Part shown: positions 55,164-63,500 of the stretch, piece after piece
Position numbering within the stretch: the stretch's first letter is position 1
Layout: each line of letters starts with the position of its first letter
Assembly: GCA_017462915.1 (NCBI GenBank)
Contig: JAFTQG010000010.1
Span: 20,566-84,565, forward strand
DNA length: 64,000 nucleotides
Direction of reading: 5' to 3'
Source of the DNA: Prevotella sp.
GTDB lineage: Bacteria > Bacteroidota > Bacteroidia > Bacteroidales > Bacteroidaceae
The notes under the pieces: model-generated
Seen by the model: only the letters and a program-made list of their open reading frames with translations
Told to the model about the DNA's origin: nothing
Databases searched by the model: none
Translations under genes and position numbers: made by a program

Positions 55164-56729
55164 ATGTCAGTACAAGTAGAAAAAATCAAGGCGCTGATAG
55201 AGAAGCGTGAGAAAGCACGCCTCGGCGGTGGCGAGAAGGCCATCGACAAGCAGCATCAGCGTGGAAAATATACGGCTCGCGAGCGTATCGACATGCTCCT
55301 CGACGACGGGTCTTTTGAAGAATATGATATGTTCAAGCTCCACCGCTGCACAAACTTCGGCATGGAGAAGAAGCAGTTCCTCGGCGACGGCGTCGTTGTA
55401 GGTTCTGGAACAATCGACGGCAGACTCGTATATGTCTTTGCACAGGACTTCACAGTAAACGGCGGTTCGCTCTCAGAAACCATGGCACAGAAGATCTGCA
55501 AGGTCATGGATATGGCAATGAAGATGGGTGCCCCATGTATCGGCATAAACGACTCTGGCGGCGCACGTATCCAGGAGGGTATCAATGCACTTGCAGGATA
55601 TGCAGAGATATTCCAGCGCAACATCGAGGCTTCCGGTGTGATTCCTCAGATTTCCGGTATCTTCGGCCCTTGCGCCGGCGGTGCAGTATATTCTCCTGCC
55701 CTCACAGACTTCACACTGATGATGGAGAACACATCATACATGTTCCTTACAGGACCTGCAGTAGTGAAGAGCGTGACAGGAGAGACGGTGGACGCCGAGC
55801 ATCTCGGCGGTGCCAGCGTACACTCCACAAAGTCTGGCGTGACACACTTCACGGCAAAGACTGAGGAAGAGGCTCTTGCCATGATCAAGCAGCTCCTCAG
55901 CTACCTGCCTTCCAACAATATGGAGGAGGCTCCACGTGTAGAATGCAACGACCCTATAGACCGTATGGAGGATGTCCTCAACGAGATAATCCCTGAGAAT
56001 CCTAACGAGGCATACGACATGTACAAGGTCATCTCTGCCATCACAGACAACGGCGAATTCTTCGAGGTGCAGCCTAAGTATGCAAAGAACATCATCATAG
56101 GTTTCGCACGCTTCAACGGCCAGTCTGTCGGTATCGTTGCCAACCAGCCTTCTGCCTATGCAGGTGTGCTCGACTGCAACGCTTCTCGCAAGGGCGCACG
56201 CTTCGTACGTTTCTGCGACGCATTCAACATCCCTATCGTCTCCCTTGTCGATGTCCCGGGATTCCTCCCAGGAACAGGACAGGAGTACAATGCCGTCATT
56301 CTCCATGGCGCAAAGCTCCTCTACGCTTACGGTGAGGCGTCTGTGCCTAAGATTACCGTCACACTGAGAAAATCTTACGGTGGCTCACACATCGTGATGG
56401 GTTGCAAGCAGCTGAAGACCGACCTTAATTTCGCTTGGCCTTCTGCAGAGATTGCCGTAATGGGTGCTTCGGGTGCCGTGGCTGTACTTCAGGCTAAGGG
56501 CATCAAGCAGATAAGGGAAGAAGGCGGTGATGTCGCTGCATTCATCGCCGAGAAGGAGAAGGAGTATTCCGACCTCTTCCAGAATCCATATCAGGCTGCC
56601 AAGTACGGCTACATCGATGATGTCATAGAGCCGCGCAACACACGTTTCCGCATCTGCCGCGGACTTGCACAGCTTGCTACAAAGCGTGAGACACGCCCAA
56701 GCAAGAAGCACGGATGTATGCCAACATAA
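55164..56729 (+). CDS. mmdA: Methylmalonyl-CoA decarboxylase alpha subunit (carboxyltransferase)
   Basis: 521 residues of the acyl-CoA carboxyltransferase family (also seen as propionyl-CoA carboxylase beta). Conserved parts are [21 protein letters not shown] near the start, the oxyanion-hole blocks [11 protein letters not shown] and [13 protein letters not shown], and the late [12 protein letters not shown] and AVMGASGAV. It moves the carboxyl group of methylmalonyl-CoA to biotin, giving propionyl-CoA. The position among mce, a small epsilon-like frame and a biotin carrier supports the decarboxylase role. Confidence 0.93.
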   Translation: MSVQVEKIKALIEKREKARLGGGEKAIDKQHQRGKYTARERIDMLLDDGSFEEYDMFKLHRCTNFGMEKKQFLGDGVVVGSGTIDGRLVYVFAQDFTVNGGSLSETMAQKICKVMDMAMKMGAPCIGINDSGGARIQEGINALAGYAEIFQRNIEASGVIPQISGIFGPCAGGAVYSPALTDFTLMMENTSYMFLTGPAVVKSVTGETVDAEHLGGASVHSTKSGVTHFTAKTEEEALAMIKQLLSYLPSNNMEEAPRVECNDPIDRMEDVLNEIIPENPNEAYDMYKVISAITDNGEFFEVQPKYAKNIIIGFARFNGQSVGIVANQPSAYAGVLDCNASRKGARFVRFCDAFNIPIVSLVDVPGFLPGTGQEYNAVILHGAKLLYAYGEASVPKITVTLRKSYGGSHIVMGCKQLKTDLNFAWPSAEIAVMGASGAVAVLQAKGIKQIREEGGDVAAFIAEKEKEYSDLFQNPYQAAKYGYIDDVIEPRNTRFRICRGLAQLATKRETRPSKKHGCMPT

Positions 56730-56758
56730 TGCCTTTCGGTACGAATCAGTGTAAAACT

Positions 56759-56911
56759 ATGGACAATGAAGTAAACGCCGCCATCGCTATGGCGCTGTAT
56801 GAAGCTTTCGGATACTCGGCACATGACGAGGAGTCCGGCAAGCTTACTATCAACAAGAAAAATTCATTATGGAATTTAAATATACAATTAATGGGAAAAA
56901 ATACGAAGTAG
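56759..56911 (+). CDS. Small methylmalonyl-CoA decarboxylase epsilon/OadG-tail-like protein
   Basis: 50 residues from the ATG at 56759. The pattern EVNAAIAMALYEAFG...HDEESGKLTI...W resembles the short conserved segment (AAIALAL...HDxES..LTI) that I associate with small decarboxylase subunits and the cytoplasmic ends of OadG-type gamma subunits. It lies 29 bp after mmdA and overlaps mmdC by 43 bp in another frame. There is no membrane helix, so it would be only the soluble end. It is probably real because of this match and position. Confidence 0.65.
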   Translation: MDNEVNAAIAMALYEAFGYSAHDEESGKLTINKKNSLWNLNIQLMGKNTK

Positions 56912-57282
56912 CCGTCGGCACCATTGACAACGACAACGTAGAAGTGACTGTCAATGGCGAGACATACAACGTAGAACTTGAACCGAAACCACAGCCTAAG
57001 CCACGCCCTGTAGTGAAGGCTCCTGAAGCGAAGGTAGCACAGAAGACCGACAGCGACGGACCAAACCTGCAGGACGCACTGAAGGCTCCACTGCCGGGAA
57101 CAATCATCGATGTTCTCGTCAAGGAGGGTGATGAGGTGAAGGAAAACCAGCCTCTTGTCATCCTGGAGGCTATGAAGATGAACAACAACCTTGTCGCAGA
57201 GCGTGACGGAAAAGTCTCAAAAGTCTTTGTAGAGGCAGGAGAGGCGGTAATGGAGAATACTCCACTCGTTGCTTTTGAATAA
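56869..57282 (+). CDS. mmdC: Biotin carboxyl carrier subunit of methylmalonyl-CoA decarboxylase
   Basis: 137 residues. An N-terminal beta-rich domain (EFKYTINGKKYEV) and a Lys/Pro/Ala linker (about 38-60) lead to a biotinyl domain with the lysine Lys103 in EAMKM. It carries the carboxyl group between MmdA and the membrane beta subunit. That beta subunit (mmdB/oadB) is not found next to it; the following 417 bp are free of genes. Confidence 0.93.
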   Translation: MEFKYTINGKKYEVAVGTIDNDNVEVTVNGETYNVELEPKPQPKPRPVVKAPEAKVAQKTDSDGPNLQDALKAPLPGTIIDVLVKEGDEVKENQPLVILEAMKMNNNLVAERDGKVSKVFVEAGEAVMENTPLVAFE

Positions 57283-57340
57283 AAAAATCACAAGCCCCGC
57301 GTACTACTGTACACGGTTACGCAACAACTGCATAAACATC

Positions 57341-57408
57341 ATTTAGTCCTGTTATGGCATCATGATTATGTGATTGAATATCACAATGATGACATGACAG
57401 GACTAAAT
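57341..57408. repeat. 68-nt imperfect palindrome after mmdC
   Basis: The arms ATTTAGTCCTGT and ACAGGACTAAAT enclose further paired blocks CATCAT/ATGATG and TGTGAT/ATCACA, with one G-U pair, one mismatch and a five-base bulge. No T-run follows on either strand, so it does not look like a standard terminator. The rest of 57283-57662 shows nothing else I can name. Confidence 0.75.
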
Positions 57409-57662
57409 GTATTCTGCGCTGTCATGCCAAAGCATCAACATGCCATCTGCATGTATACATTGCAGAAGGCACTGTCGATATTGCCGTTGTTGACTTACTG
57501 AAAAGAAAACACAGTCCTATGCCTGACGTTACAGACACAGATACACAAAGCAACTCTAATTTTGACTGACACCGTACGGATGTTATTCAAATTAACGGAG
57601 CATCTAACCTTAATTAATTATAAAACATCAAGCGTAAATGCCTATTTATAAAGAATTTTCAC

Positions 57663-57670
57663 TAACTTTG
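57663..57670 (+). promoter_or_regulatory. -7 promoter element of the glycogen synthase gene
   Basis: TAACTTTG matches TAnnTTTG, 29 bp ahead of the ATG. No -33 TTTG is visible. Confidence 0.5.
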
Positions 57671-57699
57671 CAAGGAAATATTTCTTACAAACATTCTAT

Positions 57700-58500
57700 A
57701 TGGAAGTGAAAAAGATTCTTTTTATCAATACTGAAACCGTCCCATACGTTCCGGAAAACAAGGTATCAATAATGGGAAAGCTCGTCCCTGAGAAGATACA
57801 GAGCAACGGCTACGAAATCAGGACATTTATGCCTAAATGGGGCAGTATCAACGAAAGACGCGGCATGTTGCATGAGGTCATCCGCCTTTCCGGCATGAAC
57901 ATCATCATCGACGGCACAGACCATCCGCTGATAATCAAGGTCGCGTCAATCCCAGTATCAAGATTGCAGGTCTATTTCATCGACAATGATGATTACTTCA
58001 CCCGCAAGGGAATAGAATGTGACGAAAAGGGAAACACATTTACAGACAACGGCGAGCGTGCAATATTCTTCGCACGCGGCGTACTTGAGACTGTCAAGAA
58101 GCTACGCTGGACACCGGACATCATACATTGCCAAGGATGGATGTCTGCCATCGTGCCTCTCTATGTCAAGGAGGCATATAAGGACGAACCGTGTTTCCGC
58201 GACTGCAAGATAGTGTCAAGCCTTTACGACGCCAAGATAGAAGGCACTATCGGAGAAGATTTCAAGAAATGCCTCGCTTTCGGAAACATCAACGAAGACA
58301 GTCTGGGCAATTACAACGAGAACTTCGACTTCAAGGAACTTGAGAAACTCGCCATAGACTTCTCTGACGGCATCATAGAAATGGATACCGATATTATGCC
58401 GGAGCTGAAGACCTATGCACAGGAGAAAAAGAAGCCATATCTCCCTTACCCTGGCGAGGACTTCCTCGAAAGCTACAAGGCATTCTACAACACACTGTGA
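57700..58500 (+). CDS. Short glycogen/starch synthase-like protein (GT5 N-terminal domain)
   Basis: 266 residues. It resembles the N-terminal Rossmann half of GT5 glycogen synthases (KILFINTETVPYVPENKVSIMGKLVPEKI, with HCQGWMSAIVPLYVK in place of the HxHDW region) but has no C-terminal sugar-nucleotide half. The family's lysine motif near the start (KxGGL) is not kept. Short homologues of this type occur across Bacteroidales next to DUF4270, so it is unlikely to be a fresh truncation. Catalytic activity is doubtful. Confidence 0.82.
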   Translation: MEVKKILFINTETVPYVPENKVSIMGKLVPEKIQSNGYEIRTFMPKWGSINERRGMLHEVIRLSGMNIIIDGTDHPLIIKVASIPVSRLQVYFIDNDDYFTRKGIECDEKGNTFTDNGERAIFFARGVLETVKKLRWTPDIIHCQGWMSAIVPLYVKEAYKDEPCFRDCKIVSSLYDAKIEGTIGEDFKKCLAFGNINEDSLGNYNENFDFKELEKLAIDFSDGIIEMDTDIMPELKTYAQEKKKPYLPYPGEDFLESYKAFYNTL

Positions 58501-58574
58501 ATATAATCACACCCTGCCGGAATGAACAGACAGGGAAAAACACAGCAAACATACAAACTATATGGGACGTATGT

Positions 58575-58610
58575 GAACCATGCCCGTGTGAACTACATAC
58601 GGCATGGTTC
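58575..58610 (+). promoter_or_regulatory. Hairpin between glycogen synthase-like and DUF4270 genes
   Basis: A perfect 10-bp stem GAACCATGCC/GGCATGGTTC (58575-58584 and 58601-58610), with a 16-nt loop and no T-run after it. It may modulate the downstream gene. Confidence 0.45.
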
Positions 58611-58657
58611 TTATACGCCGATACAACTCTCTACAAGAACTGATCAGCAAACAGACA

Positions 58658-60124
58658 ATGAAGAAAAAAGGATTTTTCCATTTTCAGATAACCCTCAGCT
58701 CACTGTTCGCAGCACTGTTGCTGACGACAGCGTGCGACGACACTACAGACACTCTCGGCTCTTCCATCACAAACATTGAGGATGTAATGACCGTCTCCGA
58801 CGCTGTCTATAAGGTCACATCGAAGAGCGTCAGGGTTGACTCCATCATTGCACGAAGCTCCACACGTGCACTCGGCATCGTGAAAGACCCTGAGACAGGA
58901 ACATACATACAGAGCAACCTCCTCACACAGTTCCATGTCATAGAGGACAACTACTTCTACCCTCTCGACTCCCTTCCTATGAAGACAGAGGCTCTGTCAT
59001 GTGGCGTAACCTTCAACTGCAACTCGTTCTACGGAGACTCGCTGCAGACAATGAAGGCCACACTCTACGAGATGAACATAAACAAGACCCTGGAGGAGGG
59101 AAAGACATACTACTCCAACATCGACCCTATCAAAAACGGATACATACGCACAGACGGCATCAAGGTATCGAAAGTCTTCTCCATAGCCGACTGTGACGAC
59201 TCCGACTCCACACGTCAGGAAAACGGTTACAACAAATTCATATACTTTGACCTCAACGACAAATATACGGACCCGAAAGACCCGTCAAAGACATACTCCA
59301 ATTACGGCACATACCTGCTGACAAAGTATTTTGAAGACCCTGACAATTTCAAGAACTCATACAATTTCATACATCGCGTCTGCCCGGGATTCTACATAAA
59401 GATGGACAACGGCCTCGGATGCATGGCATACATAAACTCCGCACAGCTCAGCATCACCTTCCAGCACGGATACAACAAGGTAGCAAGAGTATTCCCTATC
59501 TATGCCACAGACGAGGTGAAGCAGCTTACAGAAGTCATCACGGACACTGTAACGACAAAGGAACTCATAAAGGACGACCGTTGCACATATATCAAGTCGC
59601 CCACAGGCATAGCCACACTGCTGACACTTCCTGTAGAGGAGATCTGCGAAGGTCATGAGAACGACTCCATAAACTCTGCCAAGGTGACAATGAGATGCTA
59701 CAACGATGGCGTGGACAACAAGTACACATTCCAGAAGCCAAGCACACTCCTCATGCTCGAACAGGACTCGCTCACATCTTTCTTCACATCAGGAAAGATT
59801 GCCGACAACAGAAAGAGCTATGTAGCGTCATACTCCAGCACTGCCAACGGATATACATTCAACAACATAGGCCAACTGGTAAAGAACCTTTACAGACATC
59901 TTCCTGCAGACGCTGCAGAGCGTGAGGAATACAAGCGTAAGCATCCGAATTGGGACAAAGTGCTCCTCGTACCAGTAACAGCAAACTACACGACTTACAA
60001 CTCGACATCCATACTCAGCAGTGTCACTCCAGACACCTCGCTATCTACAGCAAGACTGGCTGGCGGACCGAGCAATCCTGACGCAATAGAGATAAGCGTA
60101 GTATACAGCAGATATACAAGATAA
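58658..60124 (+). CDS. DUF4270 lipoprotein
   Basis: 488 residues from the ATG at 58658 (MKKKGFFHFQITLSSLFAALLLTTAC), lipidated Cys near position 26. DUF4270 covers most of the chain (DDTTDTLGSSITN after the Cys, then alternating beta-rich segments). The family is restricted to Bacteroidetes and of unknown function. The gene stands 157 bp after the glycogen synthase-like gene, an order I know from other Bacteroidales. The frame from 58604 adds a hydrophilic leader and is rejected. Confidence 0.85.
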   Translation: MKKKGFFHFQITLSSLFAALLLTTACDDTTDTLGSSITNIEDVMTVSDAVYKVTSKSVRVDSIIARSSTRALGIVKDPETGTYIQSNLLTQFHVIEDNYFYPLDSLPMKTEALSCGVTFNCNSFYGDSLQTMKATLYEMNINKTLEEGKTYYSNIDPIKNGYIRTDGIKVSKVFSIADCDDSDSTRQENGYNKFIYFDLNDKYTDPKDPSKTYSNYGTYLLTKYFEDPDNFKNSYNFIHRVCPGFYIKMDNGLGCMAYINSAQLSITFQHGYNKVARVFPIYATDEVKQLTEVITDTVTTKELIKDDRCTYIKSPTGIATLLTLPVEEICEGHENDSINSAKVTMRCYNDGVDNKYTFQKPSTLLMLEQDSLTSFFTSGKIADNRKSYVASYSSTANGYTFNNIGQLVKNLYRHLPADAAEREEYKRKHPNWDKVLLVPVTANYTTYNSTSILSSVTPDTSLSTARLAGGPSNPDAIEISVVYSRYTR

Positions 60125-60156
60125 GCATTCTGTATCTCAGAGTATACATGTTGGCC

Positions 60157-60223
60157 ATTCAAGATGAATCATCTGATATTTCAAGATAAACAACTTGAAA
60201 ATTCAAGATAAAACATTTTGAAT
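60157..60223. repeat. 22-nt phased repeat array 5, TTCAAGAT word
   Basis: TTCAAGAT occurs at 60158, 60180 and 60202, exactly 22 nt apart. Units 2 and 3 are dyads (TTTCAAG...CTTGAAA and ATTCAA...TTGAAT). The period equals that of arrays 1-4 but the word differs. It lies downstream of the DUF4270 gene. Confidence 0.7.
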
Positions 60224-60267
60224 CACAAAATGACATACCCCTGCATAACGTATATATACCTATAATC

Positions 60268-60396
60268 ATGGCGGACAACTTCCTTGAAAACCACTACGAT
60301 GAGTATCTGAAGAAAAAGGCCGAATGGCTTCGCAAGAAAAAACATTTACCTAAAGTGAATAAACAATTAGAGCGCCCAGCTGACGAGGCGCTCTAA
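60268..60396 (+). CDS. Small protein, 42 residues, stop codon inside its terminator
   Basis: From ATG 60268 to TAA 60396: MADNFLENHYDEYLKKKAEW, then a strongly basic middle (RKKKHLPKVNKQ) and a short acidic end. It is soluble and highly charged. The clean frame, the start right after a gap, and the terminator at its end suggest a genuine gene. Small proteins with a MADNxLE start are, as I recall, common in Bacteroidales. The function is unknown. Confidence 0.6.
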   Translation: MADNFLENHYDEYLKKKAEWLRKKKHLPKVNKQLERPADEAL

Positions 60397-60405
60397 TTTT
60401 GTTTT
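60365..60405 (+). terminator. Terminator overlapping the small gene's last codons
   Basis: A 12-bp stem AATTAGAGCGCC/GGCGCTCTAATT (60365-60376 and 60387-60398), then a T-rich tail (TTTTGTTTT). The stop codon lies in the right arm. Confidence 0.88.
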
Positions 60406-60484
60406 AAATATATAAAACACCCCATTAATGGTAAAAAAAACATAAAGCAGACGGGATGTTAAAAAATATTCTCATATTTATATA

Positions 60485-60492
60485 TATATTTG
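60485..60492 (+). promoter_or_regulatory. -7 promoter element of the repetitive secreted protein gene
   Basis: TATATTTG matches TAnnTTTG, 70 bp before the ATG at 60563. No -33 TTTG is visible. Confidence 0.42.
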
Positions 60493-60562
60493 CATTAACA
60501 TTTTATAAAGGCATACACACTGCCTTAAACCTAACCTTATTAACTAACAAAAATCAACAAGT

Positions 60563-63500
60563 ATGAAAAGAAAGCTACTATTGCTTTGGACATTCCTGCT
60601 ATGTATGGCGGGAGTGGTATCCGCAGCTGAAGTCACCATTGACTTTACAGCTAAAGGATATGGAAACCAACAAGAGGTAACAAGCGTCGAACAAGACGGA
60701 ATAACCGTCACGTTTGACAAAGGGACAAACAGTAACACTCCTAAATATTACACGTCTGGAGAGGCAATACGTGTTTATGGAGGAGGTTCCATGACAGTGT
60801 CCTCAACCAAGAACATCACCAATATAGCCATTACATTCGGCACAAGTGATGGCACAAATGAGATTACAACAAATGGAGGCACCTATGCTGACGGCATATG
60901 GACAGGAAGTGCTACAAGCGTACAATTCAACGTTGGAGGTACAAGCGGTAACAGGCGTTTCAAGAAACTGACTATAACAACGGAAGATTCTGAACCTACC
61001 ATACCATCCCCATACAAGCAGTTCACAGAGACAACTGTATGGACACCTACGACAGATAACGTAACTGCCGCTATGGCAGAGGGATGGATTGCCGGTTGCG
61101 GCGCACGTTCTGACGGCAAGGGTGGTTCAATAAACCCTGAGACTGGTGAAGCAACAGAGACAGCACAAGGCTATCCTGGCATTGGTGTAAAGAAAGGCAT
61201 TTCCACCAAGACTTTCCAAGCCTACATCGCTGGTGTCGACAAGTTGGTTGTCTATGGCGTATCAACAAGTGGTACAGACGAACGCGACATTGTTGTAACA
61301 GCAACTCCTTACGGCGGCGGCGAGGCTCTGACAGCAAGAGCCACAAGTGCACCAAAGGTAACAGCTGTTCCTGAACTTACACTTGACAAGAACACTTGCT
61401 ATCTGATTGACGTAACAGGAACGACAGTAGGAACAGAAACAGGTGCGGACTGTGCTGTTCATGGTCTTAAGCTTATCGTTTTTGGTGAGATTCCCGCTCC
61501 TGCAATAACAGCAGAGACACCAGACTTCGGTCCTGCAACTGTAACTATTACATGCGAGACAGAAGGTGCACAGGTATACTACACAACAGACAATACAGAA
61601 CCTACGGCTGAGAGCACACTGTACACAGGACCATTCCCTGTCAATGCAACAACAACAGTTAAGGCTATTGCCATTAATGGTTATGACAAGAGTAAGGTTG
61701 CTACACAGAACATCACCGTAAATCCTATAGCGACAACTGTTGCTGAGCTCAACGCTCTTGCCAACGGTGCAGTGTTCCGCTTTGACGGCGAGGCTCTTGT
61801 TGTTGCAAAGCAGACAAAGACCACAAGCAAAGGCACACAGGAATATGTATATATAAAGGACGAGACAGGCGCAAGCCTTATCTTCGACAACGGAAGCACA
61901 AAGACAGCAGATGTCGCTGTAGGAAAGACTCTCACAGCCGGATGGACAGGCAAGGTTTCCATCTTCAACGGACTGTTTGAGCTTGTACCTGATGCAGCAC
62001 TTGCTGTAAAGGAAGGTGATGCAGTAGAGGTAACATACGGCGAAGCACAGCTTGCAGAGGTAACAGTTGAGAACGTAAACAAGGTTGTTACCCTGAAGGG
62101 CGTTACATACAAAGACATATCAGGCAACAACTTCACCATCGCAAAGGGTGAGGAGACTGCTGCCGGATACAACCAGTTTGGCATTGAAATAGCTGAGCCT
62201 GTTGAGGGCAAGACCTACGACATGGTCGGCGCTATAGGCAAATACAACGATAACATACAGTTCCAGCCCTTCACAATCACTAAGGTTGCAGAGGTGGTTG
62301 CCGCTACTGTTGAACCTACAGAGGGCGACATCGCTGCTGCCGTTGCAGCCAAGAAGGCTGAGATAGAAGCAGCGGGCGACATCATGGGCGACGTAACAAT
62401 AAACCTTGCTGCCGAAGGTGCTTACACTGTTGGTGCTACAATCGAAACAGCAGGCAGCCTTGTTATCAACGGTAACGGCGCGACTGTTGACGCTACTGCA
62501 AATGATGCTGTACTCGTATCCATCACAGACGGAAAGACTGTAACAGAAAGCAGCTACAAGAGAGTTGACAATATCAAGATTGACGGCGTTACTGTCAAGG
62601 GTATCAAGAACTCTCTCGTCTATGACAACAACAAGCAGATATGTGTTGTAGATTTCACTATCAACAACTCTGTCATCGAGTTCGCTACAGAGGCTGTACA
62701 GAACGAGGCCCTCATCTCATTCCAGGGAGGTGGCATTAAGGATGTGAACATCACAAACTCTACATTCTATGGAAACAATGCTGTTGCAAAGTATTTCGTA
62801 AGATACAACAACTCTGCACGCCTCGACCGTTACGGATTCGATAAGGATACAGAGTTCCAGACCATGAACTACCAGAACAATACGTTCTACGGTCTTCTCA
62901 AGTCTGACGGACAGTGGGGTAACTACAATGGCATCGGCGGACAGAACTACAGCAAGTTCGATGTTAAGAACAATATCTGGTACAACTGTGGCAACGACAT
63001 CATCCGCCGTATGGTTGGTGGTCGCTTCGGCAGCAGCTCACCTCAGGAGTTTGCAAATAACACATATTTCAATGACGGCACAGACAAGTCTGTAAGCGAA
63101 GCTGGCTACGACAAGAGCGGAAGCATCCTCGTGACTGATCCTACATTCGCTGACGCAGCAAATGCAGACTTCCATGTATTTGCTGGTTCTCAGCAGGCTA
63201 AGTTCAAGACTGGTGACCCACGCTGGGCTGTAGAATATGACGCAGCACAGGCTCTTCCTATCGACATCGTTATCTCTCCAGCAGCAAATACAGATATAGC
63301 AGCAGAACTGACAGCAGCAAAAGCAAATATTGATAAGGTCGGTAACATAACCATTAACCTTGCAAACGGCGCTGCATATACTGTAGGTTCAACTCTCGAG
63401 ACAGCAGGAAACCTTACTATTAATGGTAACGAGGCTACTGTTGACGCATCTGCAAATGAGGCTGTACTCATATCCATCACAGACGGAAAGACTGTAACAG

